DNA of 64,000 bases from SPDF01 sp963812085 (GCA_963812085.1 CAWETL010000003.1:372001-436000), one strand, 5' to 3'. Positions 33,912 through 42,489 are shown, counted from the stretch's first letter. The notes: generated by a model not told the origin, from the sequence alone. Program-made: numbers and translations.

Positions 33912-34870
33912 CGGTCCAACCCTCCGGGAATCGGCGGCCTGCGCCGCCGGAAATCGAGCCAGGTATCCGCCAGGCCGAGGAGCGTGAGCCCGCCCAGCGC
34001 AAACGGGAACAGGAACAGGGAGCCGACGACCAGCATCCCGACGAACAGGCGGGGCGCCCGCCCCACCGACGTGGCGAGCACCGCGGCCCCGCGCAACGCA
34101 TACAGCCCGACGCCGAAGGCCAGCACGCTGGCGGCGGGGCCGGCCGCCGGCGTGGCGCCGGCGAAGAGCACCCCGACGAGGCCGAGGATCACGAGCCACA
34201 CGAGGTGGTCGTTGTACCGGAACTCCCGAAACGGGCCGGGCGCTGGGGCGACCGACCGGCCGGCGATCCGGGGAGCGAGCATCGCCGCCAGGCAGAGCCC
34301 GGCGAACAGCACCAGCGCCAGGATCCCGGGGAAGTAGGGCGCGAACTGCACGAGTGCGTCGCCCACGGTGCGCAGCGATTCGAGCGTCGCCGCGTCAGGC
34401 GCCGTGCCGCCCCGGCTCAGGAACTGCTCGGCCAGCCGCTCCGACGCCATCCACTGCCGGCCGAACGCCATTTCCACGTCGTGCCACCGCAGGCCGACGA
34501 TGGCGGCCAGCGCGGTCGTCCCCGCCGCCACGATGGCCGTGCCGCGGAGCGCGCGGGTGGACACCGGACCCGACCCCGTCATCAGGACCATGGCCCCGAC
34601 CCCGGTGGCGAGCGCCGCCGCGGCCCGCGCCACCCCTTCCAGCAGCCCGCCCGGCAGTGCCGCCCACAGCGCCAGCCAGACCGTGAGCCCGACCAGCCAG
34701 ATCCACACCCGGCGCCCTTCGGGGCGACTGGCCGCGACCAGCACGGTCAGGGGCCCGAAGAGAAACGCCGTCATGACGGGCCACGTGAACAGCACGTACG
34801 CCGCGACTGCCAAGCGAGCCCCGAGCGACAGCGCCTGCCCGCCCGGGGACCGCTCTGCGACGCTGGTCAG
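33908..34870 (-). CDS. DUF2232 multi-pass membrane protein, probable CTG start
   Basis: Membrane protein of unknown function with about eight hydrophobic helices (for example AAYVLFTWPVMTAFLFGP, VWIWLVGLTVWLALWAAL, FAPYFPGILALVLFAGLC). DUF2232 genes commonly sit between rpsR and rplI, as here. No ATG or GTG lies near the rpsR stop. The in-frame ATG at 34957 would overlap rpsR by 91 bases. The best-placed start is CTG at 34870, which overlaps the rpsR stop (CTGA) and has GAAGGG nine bases upstream. TTG at 34813 is the fallback. End and frame are certain; the start is not. Confidence 0.72.
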   Translation of the reverse strand: MTSVAERSPGGQALSLGARLAVAAYVLFTWPVMTAFLFGPLTVLVAASRPEGRRVWIWLVGLTVWLALWAALPGGLLEGVARAAAALATGVGAMVLMTGSGPVSTRALRGTAIVAAGTTALAAIVGLRWHDVEMAFGRQWMASERLAEQFLSRGGTAPDAATLESLRTVGDALVQFAPYFPGILALVLFAGLCLAAMLAPRIAGRSVAPAPGPFREFRYNDHLVWLVILGLVGVLFAGATPAAGPAASVLAFGVGLYALRGAAVLATSVGRAPRLFVGMLVVGSLFLFPFALGGLTLLGLADTWLDFRRRRPPIPGGLDR

Positions 34871-35088
34871 CCGCCGTGACCCTTCAGGTAGGGCAGGAGG
34901 GCCAGCACCCGCGCCCGCTTGATCGCGGTGCTGAGCTGACGCTGATGCCGGGCGCACGTGCCCGACAGCCGGCTCGGCAGGATCTTGCCGCGCTCGGACA
35001 GGAAACGTGACAGGGTCCGCTCATCCTTGAAATCCACGACTCGCACGCCGGACTCGCAGATCGAGCAGGTCTTCTGTGGGCGCCTCAT
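34867..35088 (-). CDS. rpsR: Small ribosomal subunit protein bS18
   Basis: A 73-residue S18 protein of the 30S subunit, partner of S6. Its N-terminus has a Cys pair (CSIC), and a third Cys lies in LSGTCARHQRQ. The conserved core is DERTLSRFLSERGKILPSRL and it ends KRARVLALLPY. The ATG overlaps the rpsF stop (ATGA). Confidence 0.97.
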   Translation of the reverse strand: MRRPQKTCSICESGVRVVDFKDERTLSRFLSERGKILPSRLSGTCARHQRQLSTAIKRARVLALLPYLKGHGG

Positions 35089-35426
35089 TCGTCGTCCTCC
35101 CCGTCGCCCTTGTCGACGGTGGCGGGCACCGGCTGGGCGCCCTCGCTGACCACGACGAGGAACCGCAGCACACCGGCCTCGAGCTTTACCGCGCGCTCGA
35201 ACTCCGGCAGTGCGTCGGGCGAGGTCTCCAGCTTGGCGATGACGTAGTAGCCGGTTTCGTGCTTGTTGATCGGGTAGGCCAGGGTGCGCTTGCCCCAGTG
35301 TGCCAACTGCGGGGCCTCGGCGCCCGGACGCGCGAGCAGCGCGTGGAAGCGTTCGAGACGCTCATTGATCGCGGCCTCTTCGAGGGCAGAATCGAAGATA
35401 TAGACCGCTTCATACTGACGGGTCAT
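35085..35426 (-). CDS. rpsF: Small ribosomal subunit protein bS6
   Basis: A 113-residue S6 protein: MTRQYEAVYIFDSALEE, GKRTLAYPINKHETGYYVI and an acidic C-terminal tail (KGDGEDDE). It is the first gene of the rpsF-rpsR-DUF2232-rplI-FakAB-rsfS run. No ssb gene is inserted between rpsF and rpsR. GGAAGG precedes the ATG, and a consensus sigma-70 promoter lies about 70 bases upstream. Confidence 0.97.
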   Translation of the reverse strand: MTRQYEAVYIFDSALEEAAINERLERFHALLARPGAEAPQLAHWGKRTLAYPINKHETGYYVIAKLETSPDALPEFERAVKLEAGVLRFLVVVSEGAQPVPATVDKGDGEDDE

Positions 35427-35494
35427 GACACCTTCCTTTGGACTGTTGCCCCGGCCCTAGGTGTGGAGCCGAGGAGGAGATATGTGAGCGGGAA

Positions 35495-35523
35495 AGTATA
35501 GCCGTGACGCGGACTTAAGTCAA
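35495..35523 (-). promoter_or_regulatory. Consensus sigma-70 promoter of the rpsF operon
   Basis: TTGACT (35523-35518), 17 bases, TATACT (35500-35495) on the minus strand: 5/6 matches at both hexamers with ideal spacing, the best promoter in the window. The leader of about 60 bases has room for autoregulatory structure. Confidence 0.75.
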
Positions 35524-35570
35524 AGGGACGCCTTCCGCGGACGGCCGCGGCGAGTCCGGAGTGAACTCGT

Positions 35571-35578
35571 TATCTTGA
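35571..35578 (+). promoter_or_regulatory. Candidate promoter element of the MOSC gene (TATCTTGA)
   Basis: TAnnTT-type element preceded by AACTCGT, as at 15526 upstream of rpmE, and 61 bases before the MOSC start. With the rpsF promoter it accounts for the 213-base divergent gap. Confidence 0.4.
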
Positions 35579-35639
35579 AACGCCTTGCGACCCTCCGGCA
35601 CCGGAGGATCATCCCCACACCGTCACCCCGTGGAGCCCC

Positions 35640-36299
35640 ATGCACCTCGCTTCGATCCAGGTCGGTACACCGCGGTCCTACGGCGCCGAGGGCGCGGAGG
35701 ATTCCCTCGACCGCCCATGGACCAGCGCGATCGCGAAGCAACGAGTGTCCGGGGCTGTCTGGGCCGGGCGGCTGGGCATCGCCGGCGACATGCAGGCCGA
35801 TCGCCAGGTGCACGGCGGGGTGGACAAGGCGGTGCTCGCGTACGCCGCAGCGCACTACGCGCCGTGGCGGGAGCTCCTCGGCCGGGCGGATGTGGGGCCG
35901 GGCTGGTTCGGCGAGAATCTCACCATCGACGGCCTCGACGAAACCACCGTCTGTGTCGGCGACCGTTTCGCGATCGGCCAGGCGCACTTCGAGGTGAGCC
36001 AGCCGCGGCAGCCGTGCGCCACGCTCAGCCGCCGGTTCCACCGGAAGGACATGGTCAAGCTGGTGCTGGAGCACCATCGCTACGGCTGGTACCTGCGGGT
36101 GCTGACCGAGGGGTGGGTGGAGGCGGGGATGCCGGTCACGCTGCTCGACCGGCCGTGCCCGCAGTGGCCGGTGCGCCTGGCGGCCCAGGTGATGGTGGAG
36201 CGGGCGGTTCGGCGGGAGGAGTGCGAGCGCCTGGCGGCCTGTCCGGCGTTGAGCGCGAGCTGGCGCGGCAGCCTGCTGGCCACCGCGCCCGCCCGATGA
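35640..36299 (+). CDS. MOSC-domain protein, YiiM-like
   Basis: A 219-residue stand-alone MOSC protein. MOSC domains transfer sulfur or reduce N-hydroxylated substrates with a molybdenum cofactor. Seen here: GDMQADRQVHGGVDKAVLAY, GWFGENLTIDG and the cysteine in QPRQPCATLSRRF that could ligate molybdenum. The C-terminal extension resembles the YiiM three-helix domain. It may detoxify N-hydroxylated bases like E. coli YiiM, which is inferred from family only. It converges on the Bax1 gene with three bases between the stops. Confidence 0.85.
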   Translation: MHLASIQVGTPRSYGAEGAEDSLDRPWTSAIAKQRVSGAVWAGRLGIAGDMQADRQVHGGVDKAVLAYAAAHYAPWRELLGRADVGPGWFGENLTIDGLDETTVCVGDRFAIGQAHFEVSQPRQPCATLSRRFHRKDMVKLVLEHHRYGWYLRVLTEGWVEAGMPVTLLDRPCPQWPVRLAAQVMVERAVRREECERLAACPALSASWRGSLLATAPAR

Positions 36300-36302
36300 C
36301 CG

Positions 36303-37019
36303 TTACGAGTCGCGCCGGCCGAAGATGCGCAGGAGCGAAATGAAGAGGTTGATGAAGTTGAGGTAGAGGCTGAGCGCGCCGACCACGGCGTGGGCGCCCG
36401 TCTCCCCTCCCTGCAGCTGGAGCGCCATGCTCCGCAGGCGCTGGGTGTCATAGGCGATCAGCCCCGAGAAGACCAGCACGCCGATGACGCCCATCACGAA
36501 CTGCATCGCGTCGTTGTGCCAGAAGATGCTCACCACGCTGGCGATGACGAGTCCGATGAGCCCCATGAACATGAACCGGCCCATGCCGGTGAGGTCCCGC
36601 TTCGTCACGCTGCCGTAGACGGCCAGCGCGCCGAACGTCCCGGCGGCCACCACGAAGGCGTTGGCCACCGACGCGCCGGTGTACGCCAGCAGGATCAGCG
36701 AGAAGGTGACCCCGTTGAGCGCGGAATAGGCCAGGAACAGCGTGCCCGCCGTGGAGCTCGCCATCGTGGCCACCCTGGCGGACAGGTACACCACCAGTAC
36801 CAGCTCGGCGATGATGATGCCGAAGAACAGGATCGGCGTGCGCACCAGGGTGCTGACGGCGGCCGGCGAGCTCGACACGACCAGGGCGACCACCGCGGTC
36901 ACGCCGAGCCCAAGTGCCATCCACCAATAGACGCCGCGGATGAACGCCGAGACCCGGGCCGCGTCCGCGTCGGACACGTACCCGGCGCGCTGCTGCGTGG
37001 CGCCGAAGGGGTTTGTCAT
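36303..37019 (-). CDS. Bax inhibitor-1/YccA-family membrane protein
   Basis: A 238-residue seven-helix membrane protein of the TMBIM family, which includes calcium-leak channels and FtsH-interacting YccA. The hydrophobic segments cover nearly the whole chain after a polar N-terminus (MTNPFGATQQRAG), with LFLAYSALNGVTFSLILL and IAYDTQRLRSM as family landmarks and YLNFINLFISLLRIFGRR at the C-terminus. ATG 37019 removes an Arg/Gly-rich shadow extension. It lies 14 bases after ychF. Confidence 0.92.
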   Translation of the reverse strand: MTNPFGATQQRAGYVSDADAARVSAFIRGVYWWMALGLGVTAVVALVVSSSPAAVSTLVRTPILFFGIIIAELVLVVYLSARVATMASSTAGTLFLAYSALNGVTFSLILLAYTGASVANAFVVAAGTFGALAVYGSVTKRDLTGMGRFMFMGLIGLVIASVVSIFWHNDAMQFVMGVIGVLVFSGLIAYDTQRLRSMALQLQGGETGAHAVVGALSLYLNFINLFISLLRIFGRRDS

Positions 37020-37033
37020 CTGAACGAATCCTC

Positions 37034-38131
37034 CTAGACGTTGAACCTGAACAACATGACGTCGCCGTCCTGGACGACGTACTCCTTGCCCTCGGCGCGC
37101 GCCAATCCCTGTTCCCGCGCCGCCTTCCACCCGCCCACCCGCACGAAATCGGCGTACGCCACCGTCTCCGCCCGGATGAACCCGTGCTCGAAGTCGGAGT
37201 GGATCACGCCAGCCGCCTGCGGCGCCCGGTCGCCCTTGTGGATCGTCCAGGCGCGGACCTCCTTCTCCCCGGCCGTGAAGTAACTCTGCAGGCCGAGCAG
37301 GTGGTAGGCCGCGTGGGCCAGCCGGTCGAGCCCCGATTCGGTGAGGCCGAGCGACTCCAGGAACTCCGCCCGGTCGGCCGGGGCGAGTTCCGCCAGCTCG
37401 GCCTCGACCTGGGCCGAGAAGGTCACGACTTCGGCGGGTTCGCCGTCGCGCTCCAGCGCGGTGCGCAGCGCCGTGACGTGGGCGTTTCCGGCGGTGATCT
37501 CGTCCTCGCCGACGTTCGCCGCGTAGAGCACCGGCTTGGCGGTGAGGAGGTTGAAGCTCCGGAAGACGGCGGCTTCCTCAGCCGAGGGCGCCACGGAGCG
37601 CGCGGGCTGTCCGGCGGCGAGGGCGGCGCGGATCGACTCGAGGAGCCGCGCCTCCACCTTGGCCTGTGCGTCGCCGGACTTGGCGGTCCGGGCGGCCTTG
37701 TCGAGGCGCTTTTCCACCGAGGCCAGGTCGGACAGCCCGAGCTCGATGTTGATGATCTCCCGGTCGCGGACCGGATCCACCGAGCCCATCACGTGCTGGA
37801 TGTCGTCGTTGTCGAAGCAGCGAACGACGTGCACCACCGCGTCGACTTCCCGGATGTTGGCGAGAAACTGGTTCCCGAGCCCCTCGCCCTGGCTGGCACC
37901 CTTGACGAGCCCGGCGATATCCAGGAACTCCACGGTGGCGGGGAGCACGCGTTCCGGCCGCACGAACGCCGCCATCGCCTCCAGCCGGGGATCCGGCACC
38001 TGGACCACGCCGGTGTTGGGCTCGATGGTGGCGAAGGGATAGTTCGCGACCAGCGCCCCGGCGGAGGTCAGGGCGTTGAACAGCGTGGACTTGCCGACGT
38101 TCGGGAGGCCGACGATACCGAGTCTGAGCAC
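37034..38131 (-). CDS. ychF: Ribosome-binding ATPase YchF
   Basis: Obg-related P-loop NTPase that prefers ATP and associates with ribosomes. The 365 residues start with LRLGIVGLPNVGKSTLFNAL (G1 loop GLPNVGKST), then DIAGLVKGASQGEGLGNQFL and a coiled-coil insert. The C-terminal TGS domain has the FTAGEKEVRAWTI and HSDFEHGFIRAE segments. GTG at 38131 gives the exact family N-terminus; 24 further upstream codons are shadow. Confidence 0.95.
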   Translation of the reverse strand: MLRLGIVGLPNVGKSTLFNALTSAGALVANYPFATIEPNTGVVQVPDPRLEAMAAFVRPERVLPATVEFLDIAGLVKGASQGEGLGNQFLANIREVDAVVHVVRCFDNDDIQHVMGSVDPVRDREIINIELGLSDLASVEKRLDKAARTAKSGDAQAKVEARLLESIRAALAAGQPARSVAPSAEEAAVFRSFNLLTAKPVLYAANVGEDEITAGNAHVTALRTALERDGEPAEVVTFSAQVEAELAELAPADRAEFLESLGLTESGLDRLAHAAYHLLGLQSYFTAGEKEVRAWTIHKGDRAPQAAGVIHSDFEHGFIRAETVAYADFVRVGGWKAAREQGLARAEGKEYVVQDGDVMLFRFNV

Positions 38132-38198
38132 ACGGAATAATCGCCAGAACGGGGCACCAATGGAAGCCGGGCGCTGGCGCCGTACGGCACGCCGTGGA

Positions 38199-38204
38199 TA
38201 CAAT
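38199..38204 (+). promoter_or_regulatory. Candidate -10 box of korAB (TACAAT)
   Basis: TACAAT matches TATAAT at 5/6 positions and lies 38 bases before korA in the 111-base divergent gap with ychF. No convincing -35. Confidence 0.35.
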
Positions 38205-38242
38205 TGGGAGGCAGGTGCTCCCCAAACGCAAGGCGAGTCCTC

Positions 38243-40144
38243 ATGATTTCATCCACTGGCGTTCCCGGCGGCTCCAAGGCGACGGGCGTTCCCGAGGCGC
38301 GCGAGCAGGCCGTCATCCGGTTTGCCGGCGATTCCGGCGACGGCATGCAGATCACCGGCAACCGGTTCACGGCGGAAACCGCGCTGGCCGGCAACGATCT
38401 CGCCACCTTTCCCGATTTTCCCGCCGAGATCCGCGCCCCGGTCGGCACCACGTTCGGCGTGTCGGCATTCCAGATCCATTTCGGGTCGGTCGAAGTGGCC
38501 ACGGCCGGCGACGACCTCGACGTCCTGATCGCCATGAACCCGGCCGCGCTCATCACGAACGTCATGGACCTTCGGGTCGGCGGGACCCTCATCGTGGACA
38601 AGGGGGCGTTCACCGAACGCAACCTCCTCAAGGCCGGCTATGCCGCGAATCCGCTGGAGGACGGCAGCCTGTCGGACTTCACGGTGCTGCCGCTCGACAT
38701 CGGAAGGCTGACGGAGGCCGCCGTGGCGGGGCTCGGCCTGACCTCGAAGCAGACCGCGCGGAGCCGCAACATGTGGGCGCTGGGGCTGGTGCTCTGGCTC
38801 TATGACCGTGACCGGCAAGTCACCACCGACTGGATCCAGAAGAAGTTCCGGGACGAGCCGGCCATCGCGGCGGCGAACGTGGCGGTGCTGAACGCCGGGC
38901 ATGCGTTCGGCGAGACCGCCGAACTTCCCAATTTTCTCCGGCCGGTCGCGGTCGGGCCGGCGCCCGCGGCGCCGGGGACCTACCGGACCGTCAGCGGTAC
39001 CGAGGCGGTGGCGTGGGGATTGTTGGCCGGCCTCAAGGCGGCGGGGCTCGACCGCATGGTGTTTGCCGGCTACCCGATCACGCCGGCGTCGCCGGTGCTC
39101 CAGGTCCTCGCCTCGCTCCGCTCGTATGGCGTGGTCACCTTCCAGGCCGAGGATGAAATCGCCGCCATCTGCGCGGCGATCGGGGCCTCGTACGCCGGCT
39201 CGCTCGGCGTCACTTCGTCTTCCGGCCCCGGCATTGCGCTCAAGACGGAAGCGCTCGGCCTCGCCATCGCGACCGAACTGCCGCTGGTCGTGATCGACTC
39301 GCAGCGGGCCGGCCCTTCCACCGGGCTCCCCACCAAGACCGAGCAGTCCGACCTGTTCCAGGCGGTGCTGGGCCGGAACGGCGACGCGCCGCTTCCGGTG
39401 CTCGCCGCCGCGACGCCGTCGGATTGCTTCGAAGTAGCGATCGAGGCGGTCCGCCTGGCCACGAAGTACATGACGCCGGTGTTCCTGCTCACCGACGGTT
39501 ACCTGGCCAACGCCGCCGAGCCGTGGCGCATTCCGGACGCCGCCGCGCTCCCGAGCTTTCCGGTGACCTTCCGCACCGATCCGGAGGGATTCCAGCCCTT
39601 CCTTCGGGACCCGGCGACGCTGGCGCGGGCGTGGGCCAAGCCGGGTACGCCCGGCCTCGAACACCGGATCGGCGGGCTGGAGCGGAGCGGGAGCACCGGG
39701 AACATCTCCTACGACCCCGACAACCACGCCCGGATGACGGAGACCCGCGCCGCCAAGATCGCCGGCATCGCCGCCGACATCCCGGAGCAGGCGGTTTCGC
39801 AGGGCGAGGATCGGGGTGAGCTCGCCGTGGTCGGGTGGGGCTCCACGTTCGGCCCGATCCACATGGCGGTCCAGCGCGCGCGCGCGGAGGGTCGGCGGGT
39901 GTCGCACATCCACCTCCGGTACGTCTCGCCGTTTCCGAGGAACCTCGGGGAGCTGCTCGCGCGGTTCGACAAACTTCTCGTGCCGGAGATGAACAACGGG
40001 CAGCTCGTGGCGCTGCTGCGTGCGGCCTACCTGCTGCCCGCCGAGCGGTTCAGCCAGGTCAACGGGAAGCCGTTCAAGGTGTCGACCGTGCTGGAGGCCA
40101 TCCGCGAGCGTACCGCCGGCAACGGCAAGGGAGGTGCCGCATGA
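38243..40144 (+). CDS. korA: 2-oxoacid:ferredoxin oxidoreductase, fused gamma-alpha subunit
   Basis: Large subunit of a CoA-dependent 2-oxoacid (probably 2-oxoglutarate) oxidoreductase. The 633 residues join an N-terminal gamma domain (about 20-190, FAGDSGDGMQITGNRF) and the alpha domain (from about 205). The alpha domain has AGYPITPASPVLQVLA, SSGPGIALKTEALGLA and DSQRAGPSTGLPTKTEQSDL. Domain III follows near the C-terminus (VPEMNNGQLVALLRAAYLL). ATG 38243 has GGCGAG upstream. It overlaps korB by four bases (ATGA). The distinction from pyruvate-specific enzymes rests on similarity only. Confidence 0.92.
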   Translation: MISSTGVPGGSKATGVPEAREQAVIRFAGDSGDGMQITGNRFTAETALAGNDLATFPDFPAEIRAPVGTTFGVSAFQIHFGSVEVATAGDDLDVLIAMNPAALITNVMDLRVGGTLIVDKGAFTERNLLKAGYAANPLEDGSLSDFTVLPLDIGRLTEAAVAGLGLTSKQTARSRNMWALGLVLWLYDRDRQVTTDWIQKKFRDEPAIAAANVAVLNAGHAFGETAELPNFLRPVAVGPAPAAPGTYRTVSGTEAVAWGLLAGLKAAGLDRMVFAGYPITPASPVLQVLASLRSYGVVTFQAEDEIAAICAAIGASYAGSLGVTSSSGPGIALKTEALGLAIATELPLVVIDSQRAGPSTGLPTKTEQSDLFQAVLGRNGDAPLPVLAAATPSDCFEVAIEAVRLATKYMTPVFLLTDGYLANAAEPWRIPDAAALPSFPVTFRTDPEGFQPFLRDPATLARAWAKPGTPGLEHRIGGLERSGSTGNISYDPDNHARMTETRAAKIAGIAADIPEQAVSQGEDRGELAVVGWGSTFGPIHMAVQRARAEGRRVSHIHLRYVSPFPRNLGELLARFDKLLVPEMNNGQLVALLRAAYLLPAERFSQVNGKPFKVSTVLEAIRERTAGNGKGGAA

Positions 40145-41145
40145 CCGCCACCACCGCGCCGGTCAAGCTGCAGCCGAAGGACTACGCCTCGGACCAGGAG
40201 GTCCGGTGGTGCCCCGGGTGCGGCGACTACGCCATCCTGAAGGCCGTCCAGAAAGTCCTGGCCGACATCGGGGCACGGCGCGAGAACACGGTCTTCGTGT
40301 CGGGCATCGGCTGCTCCTCACGCTTTCCCTATTACGTGTCCACCTACGGGTTCCATACCGTGCACGGCCGGGCGCCGGCCGTGGCCACCGGCGTGAAGCT
40401 CGCCAACCCGGCTCTGGACGTCTGGGTGATGACCGGCGACGGCGACGGGCTCTCCATCGGCGGAAACCACATGCTGCACGTGCTCCGGCGCAACGTGGAT
40501 CTCCAGATCATCCTCTTCAACAACGAGATCTACGGGCTGACCAAGGGCCAGTATTCGCCCACCTCCCGCCAGGGGACGAAGAGCCCGACGTCCCCGGCCG
40601 GGTCGCTGGAGCGCCCCCTCTCCGCGGCGGCCTTCGCCCTCGGCGCCGGCGGACGCTTCGTGGCCCGGGGCATCGACACCCAGCAAGGGCCGCTGGTGGA
40701 GGTCCTCAAGCGGGCGCACGCCCATCGCGGCGCGTCGTTCGTGGAGGTGTTCCAGAACTGCCTGGTGTTCAACGACGGCGTCTTCGACGAGTTCACCGAC
40801 CGCGCCGTGGCCGAGGAACGACAACTGCACGTGGCACACGGTCAGCCGCTGCTGTTCGGGAAGGACCGGCAAAAGGGACTTCGGCTGAATCCAGCGTCGC
40901 TCGCGCTCGAGGTCGTGGCCCTCGGCGAGGCCGGTGTGACCCTGGAGTCCATCATGGTCCACGACGAGACCAACCGGGTGCTGGCGGGGATGCTGGCGGC
41001 GCTGGAGCCGCCGGGCCCGGTGGCACTCGGCGTCCTGTACTGTGCCCCGGTGGAGGATTTCACGTCGGCGGTGTACGGACAGTCCGCCGCGGGCTCGAAC
41101 GATCTGGCGGCGCTGCTGAAACAGGGGAAGACCTGGATAGTCTGA
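40141..41145 (+). CDS. korB: 2-oxoacid:ferredoxin oxidoreductase, beta (TPP-binding) subunit
   Basis: Partner of the upstream subunit. The 334-residue protein has an N-terminal WCPGCGDYAILKA (one CxxC), GIGCSSRFPYY, then the thiamine-diphosphate motif GDGDGLSIGGNH and NNEIYGLTKGQYSPTS. The few cysteines suggest at most one Fe-S cluster, as in two-subunit KorAB enzymes. The enzyme would feed or drain the TCA cycle with ferredoxin as electron carrier. A strong terminator follows. Confidence 0.94.
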   Translation: MTATTAPVKLQPKDYASDQEVRWCPGCGDYAILKAVQKVLADIGARRENTVFVSGIGCSSRFPYYVSTYGFHTVHGRAPAVATGVKLANPALDVWVMTGDGDGLSIGGNHMLHVLRRNVDLQIILFNNEIYGLTKGQYSPTSRQGTKSPTSPAGSLERPLSAAAFALGAGGRFVARGIDTQQGPLVEVLKRAHAHRGASFVEVFQNCLVFNDGVFDEFTDRAVAEERQLHVAHGQPLLFGKDRQKGLRLNPASLALEVVALGEAGVTLESIMVHDETNRVLAGMLAALEPPGPVALGVLYCAPVEDFTSAVYGQSAAGSNDLAALLKQGKTWIV

Positions 41146-41179
41146 GGCGGAAGGCGGGGAAGCGGGGAAGTGAACGGCA

Positions 41180-41214
41180 AACGGGGGGAGCGGGTCGAAT
41201 CCGCTCCCCCCGTT
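41180..41214. terminator. Strong bidirectional hairpin between korB and pth
   Basis: Perfect 14-bp stem (41180-41193 with 41201-41214), 7-base loop, in the 95-base gap between convergent genes. The stem ends in TT on both strands but no long U-run follows, so it may be a factor-assisted or bidirectional terminator. Confidence 0.7.
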
Positions 41215-41240
41215 GTACTGGTTCAGCCAGGCCTGGCGAC

Positions 41241-41807
41241 TTACCGGTTGTACCGGTTCATGGCGGTCTCGATGCCTTCGGTCAGCCAGCATTCCACCGC
41301 CTCGGACATCGGGTCGAGCAGTCCCTCCAGCAGGTCCTGCTCCTCCGGTTCGAACCGACTCAGCACGAAATCGGCGAGGTCACCGGCGTCGGGCGGAAAC
41401 GGCCCCGCGCCGATCCGGAGCCGGGCGTAATCCTGCCGCTGCAGCGCGCCCTCGACGCTCTTGAGTCCGTTGTGTCCGCCGGCGGAGCCGGCGCCCCGCA
41501 GCCGGAACTTTCCGGCGGGGAGGGCGACGTCGTCCACCAGCACGAGCAGGTCGCTCGCGGGGTCGAATCCCGGAAACGAACGGAGCGGGGCAAGGGCTGC
41601 CCCGCTCCGATTCATGTACGTCGTCGGCTTGATCAGCCGGACCTGCTGGCCATCCCGGTTTCCCACGGCCTCGCGGGCCCGTTCCGCCCGGCGGAAGGCC
41701 CCGAACCCCCAGCGCGCCGCGAGACGGTCCGCCAGGACAAACCCCGCGTTGTGCCGCGTGTGGTCGTATTCCGGTCCGGGATTCCCGAGCCCAAGGATCG
41801 CGCGCAG
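41241..41807 (-). CDS. pth: Peptidyl-tRNA hydrolase, probable CTG start
   Basis: Recycles peptidyl-tRNAs dropped from ribosomes. The nearest standard start (GTG 41666) would remove the first 47 residues, yet the frame is open upstream and encodes the indispensable N-terminus: ILGLGNPGPEYDHTRHNAGF with Asn9 and catalytic His19. The rest has LIKPTTYMNRSG, LVLVDDVALPAGKFRLR and GSAGGHNGLKS. No ATG, GTG or TTG occurs between the preceding in-frame stop and this motif. CTG 41807 (188 residues, AAGG nine bases upstream) or ATC 41810 is therefore the likely start, four bases or less after the rplY stop. A sequencing error is the alternative. Confidence 0.88.
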   Translation of the reverse strand: MRAILGLGNPGPEYDHTRHNAGFVLADRLAARWGFGAFRRAERAREAVGNRDGQQVRLIKPTTYMNRSGAALAPLRSFPGFDPASDLLVLVDDVALPAGKFRLRGAGSAGGHNGLKSVEGALQRQDYARLRIGAGPFPPDAGDLADFVLSRFEPEEQDLLEGLLDPMSEAVECWLTEGIETAMNRYNR

Positions 41808-41811
41808 GATG

Positions 41812-42468
41812 TCAGGCCTTCTCGGCGTCCTCGGCCTCGGCCTTCGGCTTCCGGATCAGCTCGGGCTCGGCCGACACTTCCTCGACCACAGGAGCCGTCA
41901 CTTCTTCCGTCCGCGGCGCGACCACCGTGCAGACCGGGACGTTCGGATCGCTGAGGATCTCGCCCTTGGCCAGGCTCAGGTCGCGCACGAAAATCGAGTG
42001 CCCGATGGTGAGGGCGGTGACGTCCACCTCGATGCGCTCCGGGATGTCGCCCGGGAGGACCCGGATCTCGATGTCGCGGCTCACGAAGTCGAGCACGCCG
42101 CCGAAGTTCCGGACGCCGTCAGGGATGCCCACGAGGTGCAGGGCCACCCGGACGTCCACTTCCTGGTCGGCGTGGATCTCGTACAGGTCGAGATGCACGA
42201 TCTTCGAGGAGCGGAGCGCGTCGCGCTGGACTTCGCGGATGAGCGCCTTGATGGCCGGGCGTCCATCGACCTCGACATCGAGGATCGAGCTGGCCGTGAG
42301 CCCCGGCAGCATCCGGCCGAGGACGGTGGCATCGATGGCGAGGGGTTCCGGCTCGCGGCCGTGTCCGTAAATGACCGCCGGAACCTGGCCTGCGCGGCGG
42401 AGCGAACGGGCGGCGCCGGTGCCGGTCTGGTGCCGGGAGGTGGCGGAGAGATTCAGCTGTTGTGCCAT
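41812..42468 (-). CDS. rplY: Large ribosomal subunit protein bL25, long (Ctc-type) form
   Basis: A 218-residue L25 protein: the N-terminal 5S-rRNA-binding domain (TGTGAARSLRRAGQVPAVIYG) plus the C-terminal TL5/Ctc domain (VDVRVALHLVGIPDGVRNFGG). It ends in an acidic tail. ATG at 42468 gives the standard MAQQLNLSATSR start. It lies 40 bases after prs, separated by a hairpin. Confidence 0.95.
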   Translation of the reverse strand: MAQQLNLSATSRHQTGTGAARSLRRAGQVPAVIYGHGREPEPLAIDATVLGRMLPGLTASSILDVEVDGRPAIKALIREVQRDALRSSKIVHLDLYEIHADQEVDVRVALHLVGIPDGVRNFGGVLDFVSRDIEIRVLPGDIPERIEVDVTALTIGHSIFVRDLSLAKGEILSDPNVPVCTVVAPRTEEVTAPVVEEVSAEPELIRKPKAEAEDAEKA

Positions 42469-42489
42469 AGTCCGATCCTTCAGGGTAAC

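Noticed and set aside
41241..41666. Short pth of 141 residues starting at GTG
   Set aside because: It would lack the GLGNPG motif and the catalytic His, which are encoded in the same frame just upstream.
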